Shown here piece by piece: positions 1 through 12,100 of a stretch of DNA of 64,000 bases. Under the pieces are notes generated by a model that searched no databases, was not told the DNA's origin, and saw only the letters and a list, made by a program, of their open reading frames with translations. The stretch spans positions 8,270,501 to 8,334,500 of the forward strand of contig NC_071669.1 in the NCBI RefSeq assembly GCF_028554725.1, given 5' to 3'. This stretch comes from Zeugodacus cucurbitae (taxonomy: Eukaryota > Arthropoda > Insecta > Diptera > Tephritidae). Every line of letters begins with the position of its first letter. The stretch's first letter is position 1. The position numbers and the translations under genes were made by a program.

Positions 1-318
1 AAAACGGGCGAAGAGTGTTAATATGGTGAAATATGAGCTATTTGGATTCGTCAGACCTAAGAATAGACCAGATTAAATTTTTCCAAACCTAAAATACCAA
101 GTTTATTCATAATTATATGAGGATCTACTTGGATTAGAAATCAGAACTTCGTAGTCGAATATGCTAGAACTAGAAATTCTTATAAAAATGGACTTACGTT
201 TAATATATTGTTGTAAGGAAATAACCTTAAAATAATGTAAGAATACTTGAGAAAAAACTTAGTCAATACTAAATTAGAAGGCATGTAAAAGACCACCCTC
301 GTTGTAGCCAACGAATAG
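1..318. other. AT-rich stretch, no gene seen
   Basis: All frames are interrupted by stops, and I see no repeat or RNA gene. The last in-frame stop (TAG at 316-318) opens the reading frame described in the next entry. Confidence 0.5.
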
Positions 319-627
319 AAAACCCAATTTACTCAGAATTGGCGAAAAACTGATAAAGCTAAAAATCTTCATAAAACTCCGCTTGCGCAAAAATCAACGC
401 AATCAAACATTTTCGTTGTTTTTTCGTATTATAAAAACAGCCTTCCATACCACCAACCTACCAAACCATCGCGTACCACCATTGAAGATCATGAATCACA
501 CTTATCAGCGTCGCTTATTACGCGCTCATCTGCGCAATCAACACAATTTGATGATCGCTCGGCAGATGATCTGTCTGAAGTTGGATTTGGAGTTGTAGTT
601 GAAGTTTGCGTTGATGCTGAGTCATAG
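319..627 (+). CDS. Possible 3' terminal exon of an upstream gene (unassigned)
   Basis: One frame is open from 319 to the TAG at 625-627 (102 codons) without a convincing start codon, so it would have to be an exon. A pyrimidine-rich stretch followed by AG at 439-440 could be the splice acceptor, which would leave 61 residues from 441. The C-terminal part (ending in VVVEVCVDAES) is balanced and acidic, unlike the repetitive translations nearby. An AATAAA with T-rich sequence after it lies at 791-796, about 165 nt past the stop, as expected for a short 3' UTR. The opposite strand is also open over 489-656 (ATG at 656, 55 residues, rich in Ser and Thr), so the coding strand is uncertain. TATAAAA at 430-436 could instead mark a promoter. 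I recognise no family, and chance openness in a slightly GC-richer patch is possible. Confidence 0.2.
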   Translation, partial: KTQFTQNWRKTDKAKNLHKTPLAQKSTQSNIFVVFSYYKNSLPYHQPTKPSRTTIEDHESHLSASLITRSSAQSTQFDDRSADDLSEVGFGVVVEVCVDAES

Positions 628-871
628 CAGCAGCAGGTAGGCTGCGCAAGCGCCATACCAAATGTGTTGTCTCATTATATTGCTCCGACAAAAGCTAGCA
701 CTATTTGCTTTGGGCTTTTTTTTTGGTTTCTTGCTCAGTACAATTTTATTTACTTTCAAAGTTGCTTACAGAATTTTTCTGAGAAAAAACAATAAAATGC
801 TGCTTTGTCTTCACTTTTTCTTCTTCATTTTTCTTCCACTTTGCTGCTTTTGCAAGTCAATATTTGTTTAA

Positions 872-1857
872 GTTTTCTCTTTTTTTTTTGGTTCGGTCGT
901 TTTCTTATAAGACTTCGCAAACCATTTAGTTGAGCTCCACAAACAAAACATTGAAGCGCAAAGCAAAGAAAATACAAGTCACAAAATCTTAAGTTAAATA
1001 AATAAGTGCGCAAACATACATATTTACAGCCGGTTGAAATATAGATAGATATGTCTGTATACATATATATGGTATATATGGTGAGCACTTTGAGTTAAAA
1101 AGCTGTTAAAGCAAACATTATGAAGTGTAGCTGAAGTGAAGAGTTGCCAAAAAAAGACAGCATACTGATGTTAGTTGATGTGGCAAGAAAAGTGATGAAT
1201 TGATATTTTTTTCTAGTTAAGTTCTTTTAAGGGGAAGATATAGCCAAACTTAATGTGATGATTGGGTAACAACGACTTCCGTTCCTTGTTTCATATGTAA
1301 CTGGTTTTGAATAAGAAATCTTCTTTAAGAAATATGTCTTTTAGAGAATACCATATCTGTAAATCAGCAGCTGGAGCTCTGTAACTCTCTCTGTCTTTCC
1401 TAAAAGATGAACTACGTTAGAGTCTCCTTATCTCTTCATGCGAAGAGCCCAGTAAAGTGAGTTCTAACCTGTTAGGTAAGCCGATTCGGTCATAGGAAGT
1501 CCAGTAAAGGAAGTCCTATTGAACCGAGCTAAAGAATGCTTAAAAACTGAGTGTTTAGATCGATTATTTTCGAAATATATCAATCATTTCGAATGAAATC
1601 GATAGTAAAGTCTGATAACTCGTAACTAGACTAGGTGTCATGAGCTCGATTTCACTTTATAACTAAAAGGGATGTCCATCTCTAGGGAATATTTATCATG
1701 ATCGATAGTCTGATCGGCTATATTAAAGAGGCAGATAAGTCCAAGTCCCAAGAGCACAATGGTCCTTGTCGGCGTGATGTGAACTAACGCTACTTTGTAC
1801 TCAGAGGTTATTTCAAGTCCATTAATAGCTGACTGAAGTATGATATGATGATGAGAC
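872..1857. other. Non-coding DNA, no gene seen
   Basis: AT-rich sequence without a supported coding frame. Short T and A runs and a TATATA patch near 1060-1080 are the only visible structure. Confidence 0.5.
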
Positions 1858-2240
1858 GGCACTAGGAGTTTCCGAGAGAAAGGTTTTGCGGAAGATTTAT
1901 GATACCGCAGACGATGGAACGATGAGCTGTATGTGTTATTCGACGACATAGACATAGTCAAGCGAATAAAAAAACAGCGGCTACTCTGGCTAGGTCATGT
2001 TGTTCGAATGGATGAAAGTGCTCCAGCTCTGAAAGTATTCGATGCAGTACCCGCTGGTGGAAGCCGAGGAAGAGGGAGACCTCCACTCCGATGGAAGGAC
2101 CAGGTGGAGAGGGACCTGGCTTCACTTGGTATAGCCAATTGGCGCCAAACTTCCAGAAGGAGGGATACGTGGCGCGCTGTTTTGGACTCGGCTATAACCG
2201 CGTAAGCGGTGTCTACGCCAGTCAAGAAGAAGAAGAAGAA
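1858..2240 (+). mobile_element. 3' fragment of a non-LTR retrotransposon (LINE), RTE-like
   Basis: The frame at 1933-2205 encodes the far C-terminus of an endonuclease/reverse-transcriptase polyprotein. It contains the widespread insect LINE sequence LGHVVRMDE, then a basic GSRGRGRPPLRWKDQVE block. The nucleotide match to the second copy at 30307-31040 begins near 1858, where this copy lacks about 26 bases, shifting the frame. The element ends in a (GAA)n run at about 2225-2240, a typical simple-repeat LINE tail. Endonuclease and catalytic RT domains are absent, so it is a dead 5'-truncated insertion. Placing it in the RTE group rests on the resemblance of the tail and is uncertain. Confidence 0.8.
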
Positions 2241-5190
2241 GTATTAGTCTGGGTTAAGTGTCAGTTTTAACCCTAGGTAGCTGGAACCGGATTCAGAACT
2301 ACTATCGAACGTGTGGTAGATATAAAATGTGATCGAGATAAAAGAAAATTCTTGAAAATAGTAATCAACTTATTACTTCAACAGTGCTAGGTAGAGTAAA
2401 AGTTGATGAGCTCATAAAGTCTACTTCTACACCAATTTTTCGATTATTTATAAGCTTAAAATATCTTCAAAATCATTAGACAGATCTTCATATTTACATA
2501 TTTAAATTTTTTTCCAGTATAGTCACATAGTAATAACTTGGAGTGATCCTCCTTGAGATCCTCTGAAAGACAACTCCCAAAACACTTTATAAAACTGACA
2601 AATTAGTGATAATAACTTCGACAAAGACCTTTCCGGAATTAAAGGATTTACGACAGGTCCAATAGTGACTTTTTATAGGTGACCCTTATAAGGATGGTAA
2701 TCAGGGTAAGTTTGGATCGGAAATGAGTACTTTTGCCTTGATAAAATTGAACATGGACCTACCGACCTTCATTATTTACTTACTTCTGTGCTTCCCACCA
2801 GGTATTGCCTTAATAACATTATCTAATATAAACCATTGACCGTTATTTCATTCCGTTCTTGGCTGACGCTTGTAATACTCAATGGGTTTATAAAAAATCT
2901 GCTTGAAAATTTTAATATCATATTTGGGTATTTATATATCTTGATATTAATTTCTTGCAGTTCATCAATATTTTAATGGAATCGTACACATTTCGTTCCC
3001 TCCTCATACCACTTATAAAGTACATCTCTCCTTGGGAAAAGGTAAAACACTTTCAATTAAAAATCTCATTACATTACATAATGCCATACCAACCCGAAAC
3101 TTATGCAATAATTAATTGTTAATGAACTCAATTTAATGCAATTTTTGCCAATTCACTTAAAATAACAAATTTCGCCAACAAAAGAGCCAGCTTACCATAC
3201 TACATCCCAAAAAATAACAAGCAACCAGTTTTTTTACAATTGGAATATTTTTGCCAAAATGCGAAGAAGAATGCCAAAGAAAAGAAAAATAAATATTTAG
3301 TTACATAATAAAATGCAAATACAACAAAACATATATTACGCTTAGATTAAACAAAGGCTGTGGTGCGTTGATGTACGAAATTGGAAAAAAGTGAAACATT
3401 TGAAAGGTAAACCCAACACAACTTCCCACGGTAATCACATGCAAAACTAACATATGAGCAGTCGGCAGCAAACGAAAAAATCAATTTAGGATAAACATAT
3501 TGGTGTGAAACTTACATATTTGCTGTTGTAGTTGTTTTTTTTTTACCACAACAACAAAACGAAAGGTAAACAAACACCATAAGGTGCCAACAATGAGGTA
3601 AGTAACCTTTAGGAAATTGCATAAAAAGGTAGCCAACGGCGCGGAAGAAAAAAACACAGTAAGTGTTGTGCAGAATAAAACCGCAACACATTTGACATTA
3701 AATACCCACAGAACAAGCCAAGAGCAGAGACAACAATAACAACAACAGCGCTATGGCATAACAAGTAGTAAAGTATGTAAGGGAGTTCAAGGTAGCACTA
3801 CACATTACACAAATTGCAATATTGGCTAACAATAACCGTAACTAAGGTGGTAGAGAGAGTCAGATGGAGTGAGAAAGGGAATGAAAAGACAACTCATATG
3901 TGGCAGATGTCAAAAATCTTACTGAAAAGGATAGCAAGCGAGCAGACTTTACGTACATTTGAATATCCTTTGGCTACAAAAGGTTGCTCAAGAAAAAATT
4001 TGATTTTGGCTGTCCATAAAAAGACATAGGTAATTCTTCGGTTGGAGTTGTTTAAATTGAATCATGAGTGTAGAGTAAAAAATAAATAAAATCTTAGACA
4101 GAAATTTGATTGATGAAAAAAAATTAGTTTGAAAGAAATGAGAGCAGTAAAAGCCATAATACTGGTCGATGTTGGATTGTTTGATCTCCAGAAGAACTAA
4201 ATTAAAATAAATGTGCTTTAAAATTAATTTTAAGCAGCCTGTGTTTATCTTCAGCTTAGATTGTAGTATTAAACTCTTCTTATTTTAATTTAATTTCTCT
4301 AAAAGTCACAACTTCATTCGCTCTCAGTTATAACATGTAATTCTCAATTCGTTTAAGAAATTTTTAAGCTCTAAATACGAAAGTTGGGACTAGCTTTCTA
4401 TATGGATTATATGGAAGATGCATATAGACAATGTTAAACCTCTAAATTCTTTAAAATAAACTCGATTGCGCTTTAAATTAAATATAGAGAAATGTCTCAT
4501 ATTTGGTCAGTGATTTAGTCTTTAATCCAAATGACTGGCAACTGTTAGCGTTCGTCTGAGATTCTGTACTCGATCATTCAACTTCCATAGCTGCTTCTTC
4601 TTATGATAGTCTAAAAGAATGTCCAACCAACACTCGGGATCAAATTAATCTTGAAAATTTTATAATCATCTAATTACTTAATAGAGAGCCATCAATATTA
4701 AAGTTGAAGCTATGAATAGAACTCTTCAATCTTATTTATTCTTTGTTTCTTGGAGTAATTAAATATTTTCATCTGAATCTTGTTTTCATCCATGATATGT
4801 AATATTATATTAATAATGATGCCGATCTACATATATCACCTATATAAAAGTATTTGCCAACAGTTCCCTCTAACTGCCAATCAATTGATACCGAAATTAA
4901 TGAAGAAACAAATATGTTCCAGAGAGTGGATTGATTATAGATTCTGTTATTTCGTAAGCCTTGAAAGTTTTACGAAGACTGATTTTCAACAATTTTAATA
5001 ATGCTTTAACAATTTTTTGTCGGTATCTAAAAAAGAATACCTAAAATATTAGACATAATACAATAAGTAGTGTTCCACAAGTCCATAATTCTTTATAACC
5101 TATCATATATTGGCAATTACTTATCTGGATGGATATATTGAATATGGATAAATATAGAGCATGTGTGGACTATCCATAGACGTGGTAATT
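2241..5190. other. Non-coding DNA, no gene seen
   Basis: AT-rich. From about 3100 to 3760 the plus strand is A-rich with CAA-type repeats, a common texture of fly introns and intergenic DNA. No coding frame has family resemblance, a splice context or balanced composition. Confidence 0.5.
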
Positions 5191-5320
5191 GAGTAAAATG
5201 ATAGTTTGCTAATTGACTAAATTAAGGCTATATCTGAAACACTTACAACGAGGAATATCAAAAATTTGGTGAAACATTTCCCTTTGTATAGAATATTCCG
5301 TAATCTTCTGTTTCAGTGCT
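5191..5320 (+). repeat. Dispersed repeat, copy A
   Basis: The stretch containing TTTGCTAATTGACTAA, then GGCTATATCTGA, CTTACAACGAG and ATCAAAAAT recurs at 7909-8050 in the same order and orientation with many substitutions. A weaker TCTTCTGTTTC match extends both copies. No coding capacity or terminal repeats were seen, so its nature is unknown. Confidence 0.55.
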
Positions 5321-5330
5321 AATAAGAATC

Positions 5331-7908
5331 TCATATAGTGGTAACGGCGAATTTTTTCAGAGCAGGATCATAAATATAGGTCATAATTAGACGCATAAAT
5401 ATACATGTAAGCTCTTAATATTCAGTACCTATATTTTGAGAAAGATTTTATGAACTCCAAAAATACTTTGTAATGAATAGCCAACCTTTCCAAGATATCA
5501 AAACGAAACGAAAGATACATTCATATAAAAAATCCGCCGAGAGCCACTTATTGATTAAAAGCATATTTTTAGATATAGAAATTAATAAAATTTCTGAACA
5601 ATCTGGCAACACTCAATTTTTTTAGATATCAAAGAAATTCACAAGCGAAACCGTACAACCAATTGCCAGATGAAAGATGAAAGAAATCTGTAAATGCTCA
5701 TCACCCTTGCCTCCCAAAAGGATAACAATAACAATAAAATGCAACAACTACAACAACATCAAAAGCAAAGGTAAGCGTGCATCTATCAATACATAATGCC
5801 CTACAATAAGTATGTGGCATCACATCGCAGGAGACAAATTGTACATGCTACTTGGCATAGAATATTATATATTGTGTTGAATCAACAGGATGCCGATGCT
5901 TCAAGAAATTAATTCAATACATCAAAATACGAAAAATACGCATAACATGACAACAACAACAACACGAATAAAAGTAGCATTGGGAAAGTGACAAGGGTAA
6001 GCTGGCTAGTCAGTGTTCCCGAGACAGAAAGGTATAAAGAAGGTTGCACACACATGCAACGTCTTCAGCGCCTATCACCCAAATTTAAGAAAAACACGCT
6101 GTCCAGGATTACAGCAGCTGAAGGCTGACTGACAGGCCGCGACGCTGCCGAGCATGAAATAACGAAAAAAATATATAAAAAATTAAGAAGAATGGAAGAC
6201 AACAAAGCCGCAAAAGCAGCAAAGCGTAGCAGCGCAAGAAAGGCTCCACGCTCGCAGCTTAAGCTGTTAGATTTACTTTTGCTTTGTTGGCTTTGCTTTC
6301 GGTGAGCGGTGAGTTTTTATTTTTGGTGTTGTTTTGGCAGAAATTTTTAGCGAGTTTTATTGCCGTTTTGGTTAACAAAAGTAAATTGAAGAAAATTTAA
6401 ATTCTTCTAGGTATATGTATATGCTTTTTTGCATAGAATCATGCGAAAGCCGCACTGAGAAAGGATCTGTGTAAGTGATAAGTAAAGCCCACGGATTGTG
6501 AGTTAAAATTGAGAGAAGAAAGAGTGAAAAAGAGAGAGAAAAAAGAGGAAAGTGTGTCTTAGAAAGAAAATTCACCAAAATATTGTTATACAAAAGCCGC
6601 ATAGTACCGTTAGAAATTAATGAAAAAGCATTGCGTCGCAATTGTACCAAAATCGTAGCCTGCATATAGGCGCCAGCCGGCATTTATCAATAACAGACGC
6701 CGCATTGAAGCAAAAAAAAAACAAAAACAGTCTGCCACCACGTGTCAAAGTGACAACAAACAAATGTTGCAAGTTACAAAAAAAATATATATATATCCAA
6801 CATTTATCTTGTATTTTCATTTACTTTTTCATCCATGTCTACGTATTCTTGTGATTAATTGAAATTAATGGGACATTTTTGTATATGTCTCATACAATTT
6901 TGTATTGCAGTGATGTTTGTAAACATTATTGCAACTGCCAGTCTATAAATATGTATGTGTGACCAACTCGCATCACTCAAATGTCCTTCTCAAACACAAT
7001 ACCGCCGCATTTGTAGCGCAGGCTCAACTTTATGCTTAGCATTCTTTTTTTCCTTCTTCTTGGTCTTTAACAGCGCCGACAACCCCTCTCTTCTACAATC
7101 TATTGATCATTGCTGCTGTTGCTCTCTTTTTTTGTTTGCCTACCATTTGTTGCAGTTGCTTACACACAGAGTAGAGTAGCGAAAGCGTAGGTAGTATTTA
7201 GCTTGTTCGGCTGTCTCGTTGGCTGTCAGTGCGCGACAATCTGTAAATGAAATTAAAATCTGTCTTGGGATTACAATTGTGCACCATGTCATTTGGCATT
7301 TGTATTGAATGCGAAATTAGTCCGTGTGTATTACAGCAATTAAATATGTGGCAAGTATGGTATCGAATTAGTGGCAAGTAGACGACAGAGCAGCAAAAAT
7401 AAATTTTGATTCGAAGTGAAGTGATGTGCTTTGATAGCTGTTCATATAGATTGGTTTCGAAGTTTGTTCAAGAAGACTTTTATTTTCGCTTTTTCTTACT
7501 TCATTAAGTTCTCATTAGTACTTAGTAGACCCACAGCCTTACAGATCCTTCAGCTAAGCATAAATTCTAATGAACAGTCCTTCTAAAGCAACCACAAAAA
7601 TCTGTTGCGATTCTGTAGACTTTAAGCCTTCGAGCTCAGTTTCTTTGACAATTTATTTCCTTAGAAGAACTACTAACATAAACTTCTGGAAATATTATCA
7701 AGACAAACCCGAACTCTCTTCCTCACGAGACCGTACTAAATGTTGCAAAGAGCATGAATGAAATTCCCTACAAAAGCTTGGTAAAAAGTCCCATTAGGGA
7801 AGAGAATCCCTGGCGGGGTTAAATCTCTTAAAAAATTCTCTAAAAACTCTTGAAAGTTTTCAACTGATTTTCAGGCACCACATTAATTGAAGGAAATGAA
7901 ATCGTATT
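5331..7908. other. Non-coding DNA, no gene seen
   Basis: Mixed AT-rich DNA. A moderately GC-richer patch at about 6000-6310 ends in GGTGAGCGGTGAGT (a possible splice donor of a non-coding exon), but no reading frame supports it. CAACAA runs occur near 5720-5760 and 5950-5970. Confidence 0.45.
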
Positions 7909-8050
7909 GGAGTAAATAATTTGCTAATTGACTAAGTTAAGGATATATCTGAGAGCCTTACAACGAGTGGTATCAAAAATCGGGCACACCTTTTGTAATA
8001 ATACTTCTGTGATTAAATGCGAGCCCTTCTCTTCTGTTTCTGCATATAGT
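7909..8050 (+). repeat. Dispersed repeat, copy B
   Basis: Partner of the repeat at 5191-5320 (see that entry). It shares TTTGCTAATTGACTAA and the downstream blocks, with an insertion of about 20 bases before TCTTCTGTTTC. Confidence 0.55.
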
Positions 8051-10850
8051 AGGGCTCACAAAGAGACCCCCGATCATCTACTAATATAACCCCGTACTTA
8101 AAGTAATGTATCTCCATTCAAAGTCGATCTTCAATCTTTCTGATTTTTGGTCTTTCAATATCTTAAGTGATCTTTTCTCTGTAAGGATTTTGGTCAATCC
8201 ACCAACTTCACGATTTATTACTCATACGAGCTGAGGAACTTGAGAATTTCCTACCCTTCTATTCTGCCTGGAAAATTATGTTATAGAGTATGTTATAAAG
8301 AGTGGGATACCCAGTCTATGGTATTGAAACAGCTGAGAGGATTTAAGAGCTTTCAAAATTCTAATTAAATCGGAACACTATTCTTTTGAACCCACACTTA
8401 TTCTAAAGTGATCCGACTATCACCCTCAGCCTAACCTAATAATAGTCGGATAGATTTTACGATACTTCTCTGGAACATATACAAGTTTTAAAAAAGGCGA
8501 AAATAATCTTCATCGAACACTTCCATTAAAATTGTTCCCGAACGGTAGACTACATGACGATTAAAGATTTGAAGATGGAAGCCTAATGTTGCCAGAAATT
8601 TCAGAACTATATAAGGCAAGACTTAGGGACATTCTTACTCTCAGAACACTTCAATTCGTCTGGAATTCACAACGTATTTTCGCGAAGATCTAACATAGTT
8701 TCATGAGAACACTAGAAGACTACTCCGGAGCGAAAGAATATCTAATAAATCTATCTCTAAAGATCGACTGAAAAATAAAGAATTTTATAAACAAATTCCC
8801 CCTCGATCTCTTTGAAAGACCCCAACTCACTTCATTCAACGGCGTGCTTCCCAAAATCGACGCGACCTTAAATCGCCCAACCACCTCAAAGCAACCACAA
8901 AATTTCGTTAATTCATTGGAAGTGAGCCAGAAAAATTAGCGCTACATTAAAATGAAAATTAAGCAAAATATGATTAGTGCGATTGCAAAATATTTCAGCT
9001 TTCAGCGAACTACTTGCAACTGCCAGCCATAATAATTGTCTACAACTAATTAAATATATGTATGTATGTCGGAGCGATGAGCAATGAACATGCCGAACAA
9101 CTGTGTATCTAGGTTGGCCATAAAACCATAAACGCAACAGACAGCGCGCGTAATTCCTCAAAGCGGCGAGCAAATGGGCAAACAGCCAACAACAAAACAC
9201 AAGAAAGAAAAGAAAAACGGAATGTGGCGCAGCGAGACGGGGAAAATGGGCGGCAAAAGAAAGGCAGCTGAATGAATAATTCCCGTGCTGATCTTGCAGG
9301 GAACCGCATAAACAGAGAGTAAATGAAATCAAGAAGATTACACAGGCGGGCAGCTCCCCTGCAACAACAACAAGGTAGAGTCGAAGAAAGTATGTGGCCA
9401 ACAAATAATAAAAAAAGTAGAATGCGTATAGCCGCATATAGAATTACTCATACTTTATATGACTGTTCGTATGTGTGTGAGTGTGCGTGTGTCTGATTGT
9501 ATTAATGTGCCATCTACCGGTGCGTGTGCCTATTTCGCGTGTGCGCCCGCCTTACGGCTAAACGAAGTGCCAATGAACGCGTAAATGACGCGAAGACGAT
9601 GCGCGTAAAAGTAGTAGAAAAGTGGAAAAAATTAAGCAACAACAACAACAAAGTTGCACAAACATTTCGCAAAAATTGTGTGGCATCAGCTATTTTTGTT
9701 GCAACGCCGCTGCTTGGGGCCGCATTCCCAGCTTGCGTCTGCCGCTGAATGGCTGCCTCAATGAATGAAAATGCAAATGCGAATTCGCCACCAAATGAAA
9801 TGCCAAAAGTCGGCCGCGCATATGTTCAATGCAAGTTGTTGGTGTTGCGCTTGACTTGCAATTGCAATGGCATGGCAGACAAGTACTAATTGCAGACACA
9901 ATTTACTTGGCGATTAACTGTAATATTTTCATATACTTTTTTTTGTATATTTGGATGCGCATATTAATGAAATTGTGTTTATTCCGGCGATACATGTGTT
10001 CGAATTAAAGCGGCTAATCAGTCTTGTAAGGTAGATTGTGTGTGGAGAAAATATATTTCATTTCTATTTGATATTCTCTTAATCCTAAACTTGAAATGGA
10101 AAATTTGAATATAAAAACTAGATGAGTGTTAGCTAGATCTTCAAGATTTAGATATTTAAACCGTTATCGATCGGTCGAGGTGCCATTTTTTTGAAGATTT
10201 ATATATTTATATTGAGTTCTATCTCTATCAACTTATTTAGAAGGCAATCCTGAAATTTCTGATCTCATCGACTCTGGTACCAAACTCATTAAATCTACAT
10301 TAAGAATTCTGAAATCATACTATCTGGGTTAAATCTTCCACTGAGCTTCCGTTCGGTATAGGTTTGGGAAAACTGAACTCTCCATCGTATGATCCATTTC
10401 CGAATTCTTCCAATGTGTATAGACAACTAAGTCTTCGCTCTAGACCAGGTCAATATATCAATACAATATCTGACTTCTAAAATCTTGTGGCTTCTACTTT
10501 ATTTTAATTCAATTTAAAATTATCTCAAGTCTTCTTGGTAGAAACAAATCTCCAAACTAGTCGGAAACAAATATCTCAGAACACCTTCAAGAAAGTCTAA
10601 ATATTCTAATTTCTTTAGCTAGTACTTATTTTGCTGACTCCACTTCATCTATCGCCATTATCGTCCGCATACTTGTAAAATTAGTCTTTATACTTATATG
10701 GGGCAATACTCGGCAGTTTGAGATATTAAAAAAATGCAGATGTTCTATGATTAGGTCATCTACATCCTATGAGGAACTAATTCAAATATTTTGTACCGTC
10801 TATCTTTCAAATATACTGGAACTCAAAAGGTGTTCCTCGATCTTTTCAAT
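8051..10850. other. Non-coding DNA, no gene seen
   Basis: AT-rich up to about 8880, then a somewhat GC-richer, A-rich patch at 8900-9900. Longer minus-strand frames there (for example 8913-9437) are translations of A-rich sequence into Leu/Phe/Cys-rich nonsense and are not supported. CAACAACAA at 9640-9655. Confidence 0.45.
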
Positions 10851-10861
10851 TGGATTCCATT

Positions 10862-11090
10862 TTATTATATATACCTCAGAGTGCGCTTTCACAGAGCGAT
10901 CTCTCCGTAAAACTTTAAATCACTGATACAATGTCGCATATTTTGGAATCTCTTCACTTGTAATACTTTTTATTAAATATCTGAGAGTCCGCTTTTACCG
11001 TCAGATCTCTCCGAAAATCTTTACGTTAGCCAGATTTCTTTGAATACGAATCAATACTGATACCTTATCCCATATTTTTGATCCACGTTG
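10862..11090 (+). repeat. Degenerate tandem duplication, about 109-bp unit
   Basis: Two adjacent related blocks start near 10862 and 10971. Both run TATTA-ATAT, a CTCAGAGTGCGCTTT/CTGAGAGTCCGCTTT segment, GATCTCTCCG, then (C/T)ACTGATAC and CATATTTT in the same order. Divergence is high, so the duplication is old. Confidence 0.45.
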
Positions 11091-11309
11091 ATAGTATTCC
11101 AAAATGTTGCTCCCAAATACCGGTTTGATAATGATTTGTGAACAGCTTTAATGAACTCGATTTCAGAGTTTGGTATAACATGGTCCTTAAGCAGATATTT
11201 TTAATCATTCCGTAATTCCTCATTTGATATTATTGTATATTCGTTGTAAGAAAGGAAATCGTTGAGTAATCGACTCCACTCTAGGCACAACTGTTGTCAG
11301 TGTAGTTTT

Positions 11310-12100
11310 AAAATGAGAAAGCGTTCGTTATAAAATTTTTCCGCTCTTTTGACATTTCTCTTCAGTAAGATTTGTCATTTCATCATGGAAAGATATACGA
11401 TCCAACAACGCGTCGAAATTATTAAAATTTACTACCGAAATTCGGAGTCTAGCCTCAACTTAAAGATCGCTACGTCCAATTTATGGTCGGCTCATTTCTG
11501 GCTGAATGGCTCTATCAATAAGAGAAAAATGCGCTATTGATCAGGCAGCAATCCACACGTACTACATTGATCCCGAAAAACTACGGTTTGGTACGATTTT
11601 TATGCCGGCGTCGTCATGGGGCCGTATTTCTTCCTTGATGATCAAGACCGTCGCGTCACTGTGAATGGGGATCGCTACCGCTCAATGATAACCGAATGTT
11701 TATGGTCCGATTTGGATGATATGGACTTGGACAATATGTACTTCCAACAGAACGGCGCTACAAGCCACACAGCGAATTCACAATCGATTTATGGAAGACC
11801 AAGTTAGATGAAGGTGTTAACTCACGAAATAGCCCAGTCAATTGGCCGCCTCGGTCGTGCTATTTGACGCCGTTAGACTATTTCCTATGGGGCTATGTCA
11901 AGTCTATGGCCTATGCCAACAAGCCAGCGACGCTGTATGAACTTCGTACGAATATCGAACGTGAAATTGCAGCAATATAGGTCGATTTATACTTGAAAAC
12001 CGTCGAAAATTAGGTTCAGCGTCTGGACTTCTGCAAACGTGCACGTTGTGGCCATGTAAAAGAAATCGCTTTCCATACGTAATTTTAGAGCTCTTTGTGA
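11310..12100 (+). mobile_element. Tc1/mariner-superfamily element, DD41D lineage, decayed copy 1
   Basis: Transposase remains run from the ATG at 11385 (start MERYTIQQRVEIIKIYY) through HFWLNGSINKRKMRY, GPYFFLDD, VTVNGDRYRSMITE, a QQNGATSHTA block and LTPLDYFLWGY, to the C-terminal CKRA region. The spacing between the second and third catalytic positions is about 41 residues, which fits the DD41D (rosa-type) lineage. The helix-turn-helix-to-first-catalytic-Asp region is largely deleted after RNSES. Frameshifts and stops interrupt the rest. The second catalytic Asp is changed to Asn (GAC/GAT to AAC in CAGAACGGC). The element is inactive. Ends are approximate: no terminal repeat was resolved. 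Confidence 0.85.

Noticed and set aside
8913..9437. 174-residue minus-strand frame
   Set aside because: Leu/Phe/Cys-rich translation of A-rich DNA with an overlapping second frame in the same interval; no family resemblance.
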